In this document: positions 7,600 through 13,264 of the stretch, one piece after another | Layout of the letters: each line of letters begins with the position of its first letter | Numbering within the stretch: position 1 is the first letter of the stretch | Assembly: GCA_003250275.1 (NCBI GenBank) | Contig: QKGW01000510.1 | Span: 1-13,264 of the forward strand | Direction: 5' to 3' | DNA length: 13,264 nucleotides | Origin: Alphaproteobacteria bacterium | GTDB taxonomy: Bacteria > Pseudomonadota > Alphaproteobacteria > Rhodospirillales > Rhodospirillaceae | Notes under the pieces: model-generated | What the model saw: the letters and a program-made list of their open reading frames with translations, nothing else | Database searches by the model: none | What the model was told of the DNA's origin: nothing | Program-made: the position numbers and the translations under genes

Positions 7600-9180
7600 A
7601 TGGATTTAAGCAAATTGCGCGCGCATAAGACGCGCGCCCCCAGGAGTGCACGAAAGAGCTCTCCTGATGTGAACCGGGGCAACGCCCCGACCTCTCAACT
7701 TAATCAACGAACCTTGCGGCGGCTTCCTCGTCCACGCGCTGACGAGATCGTGGTTGTGCCGGTGGGCGGTCTCGGCCGCATCGGCATGAACTGGACGCTC
7801 TACGGACACGACGGCCGGTGGATTCTGGTGGACGCCGGTATCGCGTTTCCGGAAGACCGCTCCGGGGCGGTGGATGCCTTCATCCCGGATCCGGAGGCGC
7901 TCATCCTGGCGGTGGGGCGCATCGACGCTCTCCTCGTGACCCATGCGCACGAGGATCACATCGGCGCGATCCAGTACGTCTTTCCGCGTGCACTATCCTG
8001 TCCGATCTGGGCGACTCCGTTCGCCAGCGCTGCGATCTCGCGCCGCCTGGACGAAGCGGGGACGCTCGCCGAAGCCGATCTGCGGACCTTCCCTGTGGGA
8101 GGGGCCTTTCGTATCGGCGCCTTCGCCATCCGGTCGATCAGGCTGACACATTCGGTGCCGGAGGCCGTTGCCTTCGCCATCGCAACCCCGATCGGCACCG
8201 TTCTTCATACCGGCGACTTTAAACTCGATCCCACGCCGTTGATCGGCGCACCGACCGATCTCGATGCGATTCATGCGCTGGGTAACGCCGGGCTTCTGGC
8301 CATGGTCTGCGATAGCACGAACGCTGAGCGCGAGTTGCCGGTGACGTCCGAGGCGCAGGTTCGAGAGTCGCTGCGGCACATCTTCCGGACTCGCGCCGGT
8401 GCCGTTGTGGTCTGCTGCTTCGGGACCAACGTCGCCCGCGCCATGGCCGCCGCCGACGCCGCTCTCCAATCCGGGCGGCAGATCGCCTTCGCGGGGCGCT
8501 CCCTGCGTGCTCACACCGACGCGGCCGATCGGCTCGGTCTTATCGACACGCAAGACGTGCTCGCGGAACCATCGCATCTACGGGGATTGGATCGCCGGGA
8601 GACGGCGCTCGTGTGCACCGGCACGCAGGGCGAGGAGAACGCGGTCCTGGCCCGTCTTGCCAGCGGCAAAGATTGGCGCCTGCCTCATCTCGGCCTGGGC
8701 GATACGCTGGTCATGTCGTCGAGCGTGGTACCGGGAAACGAGCGCGAGGTCGCGCGCGTTCTTGCGCCGTTGCGGGCGCGAGGCGTCGAGATTCTGACCC
8801 GAGACGATGCGCCGGATGGGTTGACCGTGCATGTCAGCGGACATGCCGGTCGGGCCGAACTCTCGACCATGCATCGCCACGCCCGGCCGCGCTTCGTCAT
8901 TCCCGTTCATGGGACCGAGGCGCATCTGCAAGCTCACGCCGCTCTCGCGCGCGATTGCGGCGCCGACGAGGCTCTCGTTGGCGCCGCGGGCGAGGCGATG
9001 GCCGTCTCGGTGTCCGGGATCAAGAGCCTGGGGCGCATCGAGGTGCCGGTACTCGGCGTCCGGCGTAATGAGGGCATTCTGAACGCAACCGCTTCCAGGG
9101 CATCCCGGCGCACCGGAAAGCCCCGCCTGGCTGATAAAATTGGATCAAACTGCGGCGATCAAGTCCGGCTGCGTGCGTAA
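7600..9180 (+). CDS. RNase J-like metallo-beta-lactamase/beta-CASP ribonuclease, short form
   Basis: A 526-residue protein. After a basic, low-complexity N-terminal extension (1-47) comes the metallo-beta-lactamase domain: VVPVGGLGRIGMN (51-63), the zinc motif HAHEDH (115-120), His184 in LTHSVPEA, GDFK with Asp206 and CDSTN (237-241). The beta-CASP part has SSSVVPGNE and motifs HVSGHA (411-416) and PVHGT (435-439). All catalytic residues of RNase J (5'-exonuclease and endonuclease acting in RNA decay and rRNA maturation) are present. RNase J proteins are typically about 550 residues and end with a separate C-terminal domain of about 100 residues; here only about 40 residues follow GVRRNEG, so that domain is mostly missing. 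The start is uncertain: ATG 7600 has only a weak GGGG site and lies nine bases after the putative -10; GTG 7669 is an alternative. Codon use is less GC-biased than in the left half, suggesting acquisition. It is probably a second, accessory RNase J. Confidence 0.87.
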   Translation: MDLSKLRAHKTRAPRSARKSSPDVNRGNAPTSQLNQRTLRRLPRPRADEIVVVPVGGLGRIGMNWTLYGHDGRWILVDAGIAFPEDRSGAVDAFIPDPEALILAVGRIDALLVTHAHEDHIGAIQYVFPRALSCPIWATPFASAAISRRLDEAGTLAEADLRTFPVGGAFRIGAFAIRSIRLTHSVPEAVAFAIATPIGTVLHTGDFKLDPTPLIGAPTDLDAIHALGNAGLLAMVCDSTNAERELPVTSEAQVRESLRHIFRTRAGAVVVCCFGTNVARAMAAADAALQSGRQIAFAGRSLRAHTDAADRLGLIDTQDVLAEPSHLRGLDRRETALVCTGTQGEENAVLARLASGKDWRLPHLGLGDTLVMSSSVVPGNEREVARVLAPLRARGVEILTRDDAPDGLTVHVSGHAGRAELSTMHRHARPRFVIPVHGTEAHLQAHAALARDCGADEALVGAAGEAMAVSVSGIKSLGRIEVPVLGVRRNEGILNATASRASRRTGKPRLADKIGSNCGDQVRLRA

Positions 9181-9246
9181 AGGCTGGGGTGCGTCCCGGC
9201 GATTTGACCGAACAGGCGAGGAATCGGGCCGTCGATGATCGTCCGC

Positions 9247-9277
9247 CCGATCGTCCGATGGCGCGCCGATCGGTTTT
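9247..9277 (+). terminator. Candidate intrinsic terminator after the RNase J-like gene
   Basis: CCGATCG (9247-9253) and CGATCGG (9267-9273) form a perfect 7-bp stem with a 13-nt loop, followed directly by TTTT (9274-9277). It lies 66 bases after the stop codon and before the ribosome binding site of the next small gene. Confidence 0.42.
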
Positions 9278-9309
9278 GGGTACATGGTGCGACAGGAGGT
9301 CGGAGACGA

Positions 9310-9513
9310 ATGAAGCCGAATTACAGATTCGAGCGGGCCGAGCGGGCGCGCAGCAAAGAGGCTAAGAAGGCGCAGAAACGCGAAGCGCAAATCGCGCGCC
9401 GGAAAGAGGGCGACGCGGCACCCATTCCGGAAGAAGCGGATGCGCATACCCAATCCGTCGCATCAACCGAGGATCACGATGTCTCTGAACGCACGAACGA
9501 AGAGCAGGCCTAA
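9310..9513 (+). CDS. Small basic hypothetical protein
   Basis: A 67-residue protein starting MKPNYRFERAERARSKEAKK. Residues 6-36 are dominated by Arg, Lys, Glu and Ala and should form one long charged helix or short coiled coil; the C-terminal half is acidic and probably disordered. There are no membrane segments or catalytic motifs. The ATG at 9310 has AGGAGG (9294-9299) and a second GGAG closer by, a strong site that fixes this start over the longer open reading upstream. Its end overlaps the next gene by 35 bases in another frame, so the two are probably translationally linked. I have the impression that short MKPNY-starting proteins of this kind occur elsewhere in alphaproteobacteria, but no function is known to me. 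Confidence 0.7.
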   Translation: MKPNYRFERAERARSKEAKKAQKREAQIARRKEGDAAPIPEEADAHTQSVASTEDHDVSERTNEEQA

Positions 9514-9706
9514 GGGATACGCGTTGTTCGACGTCGTCTACCAGGATGGCTCGCAAACCTCCAATCGGAAGGTCCCGACCGTAGAACTTGCCGGTCCCGA
9601 AGGAGATGGAGCCGCAAAAGCCTTCATCGAATCTCAAGACCGCAAGATCGCGGAGGCGTCGGGGTATTCGCGCGGCGTCATCAAGACGATCGTGCGTTCG
9701 AGGTAG
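9479..9706 (+). CDS. Small hypothetical protein overlapping its upstream neighbour
   Basis: A 75-residue protein. Residues 10-40 read GYALFDVVYQDGSQTSNRKV, which looks like a compact beta-hairpin, followed by an acidic loop (PEGDGAA) and a helix ending in a basic tail (KTIVRSR). The ATG at 9479 has GAGG about six to nine bases upstream and sits inside the last 35 bases of the preceding small gene. No signal peptide or membrane segment is present. I do not recognise a named family with confidence. The neighbours (basic helix protein, zinc ribbon, RNase J-like nuclease) make a nucleic-acid-related role conceivable, but this is only guilt by association. Confidence 0.65.
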   Translation: MSLNARTKSRPKGYALFDVVYQDGSQTSNRKVPTVELAGPEGDGAAKAFIESQDRKIAEASGYSRGVIKTIVRSR

Positions 9707-9750
9707 CCAATCTGCCGCTTGCCAAGTTCCCCTCCTGAAAGGAAACGACG

Positions 9751-9912
9751 TTGCCGCAAGACCGAACCAAATGGGGTACGAAACGTGCCTGTACGACCTG
9801 TGAAACTCGCTTCTACGACTTGATGCGTACGCCTCCGGTATGCCCGAAGTGCGGCGCGGAGCTCGTCGTGGAGATCCGGAAGGGACGCCCGCTGCGCCGG
9901 AAACAGAAATAG
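9751..9912 (+). CDS. Short FYDLN-type zinc-ribbon protein (TTG start)
   Basis: A 53-residue protein not reachable from an ATG start: TTG at 9751, preceded by AAAGGAA about six bases upstream. It reads KWGTKRACTTCETRFYDL, then PPVCPKCGAEL, then a basic tail (RKGRPLRRKQK). Two CxxC pairs (Cys14/17 and Cys31/34) form a zinc ribbon, and GTKRxC...FYDL matches the start of the FYDLN_acid family (TIGR02300) common in alphaproteobacteria. Family members normally continue into a long acidic tail; here that tail is replaced by a short basic one, so this is a minimal variant that might bind nucleic acid. It follows the preceding small gene after 44 bases and is probably in the same transcript. Confidence 0.72.
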   Translation: MPQDRTKWGTKRACTTCETRFYDLMRTPPVCPKCGAELVVEIRKGRPLRRKQK

Positions 9913-10208
9913 AGATCTGTTCGGCCTAGGCTGCCCCGGCTTGACGAGGGAGGGCGAAGCTCTTTCCTGTCGGAGAGAGCGTCTGCGGACCCGCGCCCGC
10001 GAGAGACGCTTTCCAGAAGGGTAATCTATGCCATGAAAAAGCACGAAAATACGGCCATGAGAGGATATCAGATTACTTAAGATGGCCTCGCAGATCATTT
10101 GAGAAATTCTTCTGTGTGTTGTTTTGTGTCATTATATTCATATATGAGTAAACCGATCGGGCTGATGATCGAGCATTTTGAGGAATGGGGCGAACGCGTT
10201 TACAGAAA
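9913..10208. other. Gene-free stretch with hairpin and AT-rich scar
   Basis: No convincing gene is seen. A stem AGCGTCT (9978-9984) / AGACGCT (10004-10010) with a GC-rich interior, followed by TTTCC, may end the small-gene transcript. From about 10020 to 10160 base composition drops sharply to AT-rich, with very short open readings on both strands (for example a 15-codon one at 10033 and a 22-codon one on the minus strand at 10141) that I do not trust. It ends abruptly at 10209, where near-identity with the phosphatase gene begins. Confidence 0.6.
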
Positions 10209-10657
10209 CGACGTCGGAGCGATGGGTCGGCGAACGCAACCTGCCGACGCCCCTCAACGGCTCCCCTTGCCGCACCAGCGGCTGCCGCGAGCTTGCCCAG
10301 GCGCGGCTGTTCACCACCTCGCCTTACTATCTGCACCCCGATGAGCGCGCCCGTTTCGAAGCGTTGATGGTCAAGGCGCACACCACCCGCTTCAACGGCG
10401 ACTGCTACACGTACGGCCTGCTCGCCAGCGGCCACATCGACCTGATCGTCGAATGCCGCCTAGAGCCGTTCGACTCCTGCGCGCTCGTCCCCGTGGTCGA
10501 GGGCGCGGGCGGCGTGATTTCCGACTGGGAAGGCAAGCCGTTGGGGCTCGGTTCGGACGGAAGGGTCATCGCCGCGGCAACGCCGGAACTGCACGCCGAA
10601 GCGATGCGCGCAATGGGCCTGGCCGCTGCGGAAGCCACCACCGCGACATCGCGCTGA
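10209..10657 (+). pseudogene. 5'-truncated duplicate of the HisN-like phosphatase gene
   Basis: From 10209 onwards the sequence follows the intact gene from 6775 at a constant offset of 3434 to the stop codon and a few bases beyond. I count 18 substitutions and no indels over about 450 bp (about 96% identity), of which eight change an amino acid (e.g. Tyr218 to Ser next to the metal-binding Asp, Asp236 to Glu). The copy lacks about the first 128 codons, including GEEHG and DPIDGT, so it cannot be an active phosphatase. An open frame continues upstream to a TTG at 10178, but the added residues resemble nothing. Confidence 0.92.
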
Positions 10658-10670
10658 CGTTCGAAAGCCG

Positions 10671-10805
10671 AGGAGGGGGCGCGTAGCCCCTTTCGCTGGC
10701 GCGGTGCTGCGGACGGACGATCTCCGGTCCGTGCCGCCCGCCGCGCTTTCCGCCGCCGCAAGACAACAGGCGGCGGCGATCGCTCCGAGGAGCGAGCGGA
10801 CGTGA
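10671..10805 (+). pseudogene. Decayed Sel1-repeat gene remnant (copy 2)
   Basis: It matches the intact Sel1 gene at both ends: TTTCGCTGGCG (10691-10701) equals 951-961, and GACGATCTCCGG resembles 999-1010. It then jumps to the 3' end, where AGACAACAGGCGGCGGCG and AGCGAGCGGACGTGAGAG match about 1645-1691. Almost all repeats are deleted. It lies 13 bases after the truncated phosphatase copy, the same arrangement as copy 1, but with a different deletion, so each copy decayed on its own after duplication. Confidence 0.8.
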
Positions 10806-10884
10806 GAGTAACAAACTCGCGCCCATTTCGGACTTGTGGAAGATTGGCGTCGGTACCCGATAGCTGAACTTGGCGGAGCGCGGC

Positions 10885-12165
10885 CTATTTCGCCTTCGGC
10901 CAGTGGAACGGCGCCCGTTCGATGAGGGACAGTTGTTCCAAACCAAACAGCGCCCGTGCCTTGGACGCCCCGGCTCCTTTGCGGGAGTCTGAATATATTC
11001 CTAGATATTTCCTGATCATGTCGGCGAGATGGTCGTCCAGGTTGGCGAAGCACTGTCCGTCGTTGCAGAAGCGGTAATGCTTTCCCCACCCCTGGACGAT
11101 ACCATCCACGCGCTTCAGCGTGCTGATCAGAGATCTGACTTTAGGAAAAGGCTGCCCGTGGTCCAGCGCCTTGAATGCGGCGACGCTGGCGTCTAACTCC
11201 CCTTGGACCTTCGCGAGCAGTTTCGCTTTGGCCGACGGGGCCGGACGGATGAAACCGTTGTTCAGCTCGATCCCCAGGTAGTCGAACCGTTCCGAGACGG
11301 GGATCGGCTTGATGGAGGATTTTTCCGCCGACAGTTCCATCCCGAGTTTGGACAGGATTTTAACCGCCAGCAGCATCTTCGCTTCGGCTGCCTTCTTGTC
11401 TGGCGCCAAGATGATGATGTCATCGATGTAGCGGAGACACGTGCAGTCGCCTTCGTTCATCTGTCGATCGAACTCGTGCAAGATAATGTTGCCGAGCAGT
11501 GGGGACAGAGAATTGCCCTGCGCGACGCCGATGTCGTGCGTCGGAAATTTCTGTGCTTTCTCGCGGAGTTCGGCCATGTTCGCCAACTCGACCGTGATGG
11601 CCTTCTTGAAAAACTCGGTGAACTCGTCGTCGCCTGTTGCGTCGCGGACGATCTTGGTGACCGCCTCCTTGGAGATCCGCGTGAAAAAGGAGCTGATGTC
11701 GCCGACAGCGACGAACTTGGCTCCGCCCTTGATCGCCTCCAACACCGCGCTGATGGCCGCAGGCACAGCCCCGAGGCCGTCCTCCGCTTTTCTGACGCCA
11801 CCGAAACTGTATGCATTCTGGGCATAGGGCTTCAGCGCGGGCACGAACAGTAGGACGTCCAGGACAGAGCGTTGGACGATGCGGGATTCCACGTCGGCGA
11901 TGATGATGGGTCGGAACTTCCCGGTCTTGGGACCGCCGGGCTTGTCCTTCGATATTGGAACGCCCTTCGCGGGTGGGAACTTGAAGCTACCACGCGACAG
12001 CCTCGCGCTCAGAGAGCGGAGGTTTCTAGAAGCGTCCTCCCCAAACCGCTCGACCTCCTTCTGGACGTCGTCGGATTTGGACGTCCTGGCGTTCTCGCGA
12101 ATGACGTGCCACGCCCTCTCGAGCGAGCGAAGGCTCTTGACGGATTTTATGAGCGGCGATGTCAT
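10885..12165 (-). CDS. Group II intron-like reverse transcriptase with YIDD active site, stand-alone
   Basis: A 426-residue RNA-directed DNA polymerase. RT motifs in order: SARLSRGSFKFPPAKGVPI (RT1 region), KFRPIIIADVESRIVQRS (RT2), GDISSFF with catalytic Asp156 (RT3), AQGNSLSPLLGN (215-226, RT4), YIDD (246-249, RT5; catalytic Asp248 and Asp249), SAEKSS (RT6) and FDYLGIEL (RT7). A thumb-like domain has QGWGKHYRF (358-366), recalling the GWxxYY of group II intron maturases. There is no HNH endonuclease domain, and I see no intron RNA domain V downstream. Group II intron enzymes have YADD; YIDD is known from the G2L4 group of intron-like RTs, reported to act in double-strand break repair. Defence-related unknown-group RTs are the alternative. 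The ATG at 12165 has only a weak site (AGGA, 12 bases upstream) but lies two bases after the stop of a small reading frame, so coupling is likely. Codon use is less GC-rich than in the left half. Confidence 0.88.
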   Translation of the reverse strand: MTSPLIKSVKSLRSLERAWHVIRENARTSKSDDVQKEVERFGEDASRNLRSLSARLSRGSFKFPPAKGVPISKDKPGGPKTGKFRPIIIADVESRIVQRSVLDVLLFVPALKPYAQNAYSFGGVRKAEDGLGAVPAAISAVLEAIKGGAKFVAVGDISSFFTRISKEAVTKIVRDATGDDEFTEFFKKAITVELANMAELREKAQKFPTHDIGVAQGNSLSPLLGNIILHEFDRQMNEGDCTCLRYIDDIIILAPDKKAAEAKMLLAVKILSKLGMELSAEKSSIKPIPVSERFDYLGIELNNGFIRPAPSAKAKLLAKVQGELDASVAAFKALDHGQPFPKVRSLISTLKRVDGIVQGWGKHYRFCNDGQCFANLDDHLADMIRKYLGIYSDSRKGAGASKARALFGLEQLSLIERAPFHWPKAK

Positions 12166-12167
12166 CT

Positions 12168-12407
12168 TTAGAAGGGGTCCTGTTGGTTCACCCGACCCAC
12201 CCTACGGGCTCCGACCACTGCAGAGGTGCCTTTCGGCCCGATCTGCCCGGCTACCACGGTGAAACACTTCACCGCATCGCCGCTGCGTCCGAGGTGCAGC
12301 GCCACGGTGAAACCGTCCGCCTTCCAGAACGCAAGCATCAGTCCAAGGCCCCAAACCGCCCAGCGGTTCCAGCCCCTGGCTCGCGCCAACTTGGCACGTT
12401 TTTGCAT
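12168..12407 (-). CDS. Small putative membrane protein upstream of the reverse transcriptase
   Basis: A 79-residue reading starting MQKRAKLARARGWNRWAVWG; residues about 14-40 form one likely transmembrane helix (WAVWGLGLMLAFWKADGFTVALHLG) after a basic N-terminus, and the rest is short and soluble. Its TAA stop is separated from the reverse-transcriptase ATG by two bases, so the two could be co-translated. Most of the coding part lies in direct repeat A. The start is doubtful: GGAGG lies at 12425-12429 on the plus-strand numbering, and the nearest ATG to it opens another frame that ends after 27 codons, whereas ATG 12407 has only GAGGA directly adjacent. The same frame is open upstream to 12707, through repeat B, giving a 179-residue alternative. 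I do not recognise the protein. Confidence 0.4.
   Translation of the reverse strand: MQKRAKLARARGWNRWAVWGLGLMLAFWKADGFTVALHLGRSGDAVKCFTVVAGQIGPKGTSAVVGARRVGRVNQQDPF
12209..12341. repeat. 133-bp direct repeat, copy A
   Basis: Identical base for base to 12578-12710. Its offset from copy B is 369 bp, a multiple of three, so the minus-strand reading that encodes MLAFWKADGFTVALHLG is in the same phase in both. Copy A lies 44 bp from the start of the reverse-transcriptase gene. Confidence 0.97.
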
Positions 12408-12577
12408 GTCCTCGACATCATCGCGCCTCCTTCGGAAGCCTAGCGTTTTTCGCCGCTTTGGCAAGGCCGCGCGAGCGCCCAGGTCCGCCCGACCCGTGAA
12501 AGAAATGGGTCCAGCCGTCCAACAGGTCCCCAAAGTGAAGAGGGTTACGGCTGGTTTACTCTCATAGGACAGGTCGA

Positions 12578-12710
12578 CTCCGACCACTGCAGAGGTGCCT
12601 TTCGGCCCGATCTGCCCGGCTACCACGGTGAAACACTTCACCGCATCGCCGCTGCGTCCGAGGTGCAGCGCCACGGTGAAACCGTCCGCCTTCCAGAACG
12701 CAAGCATCAG
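12578..12710. repeat. 133-bp direct repeat, copy B
   Basis: Perfect second copy of 12209-12341. The 236 bp between the copies are unique. The right boundary of this copy is followed within two bases by the palindrome CACAATATATTGTG and by AT-rich sequence. Identity over the full length points to a recent duplication or to ongoing recombination. Confidence 0.97.
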
Positions 12711-13185
12711 AACACAATATATTGTGCAGGATCACGTATATGGATACAAGAACTATCTTCTCGGCACGGTCGGCCAGTTCATTGTCACCACCCCAGATCT
12801 ACGACGCGCCCGCGATGGTGATATAAGTCCATCGTAGGCCCGCCCGTCGGTCATATCCCTTGCAGGTCGCCTTGGACACTCGAAAGGCGACCGTCGCAAT
12901 TCGGCCCAAACCGGTCTCAAACTTTGGCAAGACCGTCCGGTTTGGCCTAGTTGCGGCCAAGTCCGCACCTCGAACATTTCCTCAAGGGTGCCTCTGCCGC
13001 CTGGGAGCACCGCGCTGCGGCGGAGAGGTTGCGGCGGCGAGCTGGGGGGATGCGGAGGGCGCTGAGTTCGTCTCTCCTTCCGTGAGGCTTTCGCCTGGCG
13101 CAAAGGTCGTGTGCGGCGATCGCGTCTTTAAATTTTGCCGCCCCTGTCCATCTTCTGGCCATGTCTAATATTCGGAGATACGGTT
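12711..13185. other. Intergenic stretch without a convincing gene
   Basis: The first about 60 bp are AT-rich, with a perfect 14-bp palindrome CACAATATATTGTG (12713-12726). An inverted repeat CGATGG (12813-12818) / CCATCG (12829-12834) encloses TGATATAAGT. Readings longer than 60 codons exist on both strands (for example minus 13103-12753) but are rich in Arg, Pro and Ser and look like noise of GC-rich DNA. The last 100 bases probably contain the promoter of the gene starting at 13186. Confidence 0.55.
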
Positions 13186-13264
13186 ATGAAGATCGAGACC
13201 AGAGCCAAAAGCTCTGTCGAGCACCCCAAGGGCCTTGCTCTGCTCTCGGACCCTGCACGCAACA
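13186..13264 (+). CDS. N-terminus of a probable NAD-dependent malic enzyme (cut by the window end)
   Basis: Only 26 residues are visible: MKIETRAKSS, then VEHPKGLALLSDPARN. GxxLLxxPxxNKG is the conserved N-terminal start of malic enzymes (malate to pyruvate and CO2, reducing NAD(P)+), and the window ends just before the expected KG. The ATG at 13186 follows GGAGA (13174-13178) at eight bases. The identification rests on a short motif and is moderate. Confidence 0.55.
   Translation, partial: MKIETRAKSSVEHPKGLALLSDPARN

Noticed and set aside
9634..10098. Minus-strand reading of 154 codons across the zinc-ribbon gene
   Set aside because: It is antisense to the zinc ribbon with its conserved CxxC pairs and shows no family features.
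10178..10657. A functional 159-residue phosphatase gene
   Set aside because: It lacks GEEHG and DPIDGT, starts at a TTG without a clear site and clearly derives from truncation.
10660..10884. Group II intron RNA (domain V) downstream of the reverse transcriptase
   Set aside because: On the minus strand I found no domain V-like 34-nt hairpin with an AGC triad; the stretch is the Sel1 remnant instead.
12209..12710. Template/variable repeat pair of a diversity-generating retroelement
   Set aside because: The repeats are identical with no adenine-directed differences, and RT motif 4 (QGNSLSP) is not the DGR type.
12166..12710. Retron msr-msd RNA
   Set aside because: No flanking inverted repeat enclosing msr and msd was seen, and the RT has a maturase-like thumb rather than retron features.
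12753..13103. Minus-strand reading of 116 codons
   Set aside because: Arg/Pro/Ser-rich, no ribosome binding site noticed and no recognisable motif.

Overview
The window is high-GC DNA, probably from an alphaproteobacterium of the Rhodospirillales type. This is an inference from strong G/C third-position bias, a ClpA C-terminus, a HisN-like phosphatase, a FYDLN-type zinc ribbon and an RNase J-like nuclease; no rRNA or other phylogenetic marker is present. It falls into a conserved-looking left half (1 to about 7225) and a disturbed, accessory right half (about 7230 to 13185).

Left half. The 3' part of clpA (ATP-dependent unfoldase) is followed by a secreted Sel1-repeat protein. Convergent to these is a four-gene operon on the minus strand, in transcription order: periplasmic binding protein (6215-5205), ABC ATPase (5142-4153), fused double-domain permease (4156-2510) and a DeoR-family repressor (2496-1723). 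The transporter belongs to the family often annotated as 2-aminoethylphosphonate or ferric-iron uptake. Divergent from it is an inositol-monophosphatase/HisN-like phosphatase (6390-7223). The shared promoter region is AT-rich and holds a perfect inverted repeat, GTGCACA-N5-TGTGCAC, a good operator candidate. A DeoR regulator (a family that usually senses phosphorylated sugars) plus an importer plus a phosphatase suggests uptake and dephosphorylation of an organophosphate such as a sugar or polyol phosphate; this is inference.

Right half. The 3' half of the phosphatase gene and a decayed fragment of the Sel1 gene occur twice: at 6775-7528 with the intact phosphatase, and again at 10209-10805 with only the 3' half of the phosphatase. 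The phosphatase copies differ at 18 of about 450 positions by my count. Between them lies a lower-GC block with a short RNase J-like beta-CASP nuclease (7600-9180), two small overlapping genes (9310-9513, 9479-9706), a TTG-started zinc-ribbon protein (9751-9912) and an AT-rich scar (about 10020-10208).

Beyond the second Sel1 remnant, on the minus strand, is a 426-residue group II intron-like reverse transcriptase with a YIDD active site and no visible intron RNA or endonuclease domain. Two base pairs upstream of its start ends a small membrane-protein-like reading frame lying in two perfect 133-bp direct repeats, offset by 369 bp (a multiple of three). The last about 470 bp before the right edge hold no convincing gene. 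At 13186 begins what looks like the N-terminus of an NAD-dependent malic enzyme, cut by the window end.

Most notable are the stand-alone YIDD reverse transcriptase with its repeat-bearing leader gene, and the twice-occurring phosphatase/Sel1 module flanking the RNase J-like block.
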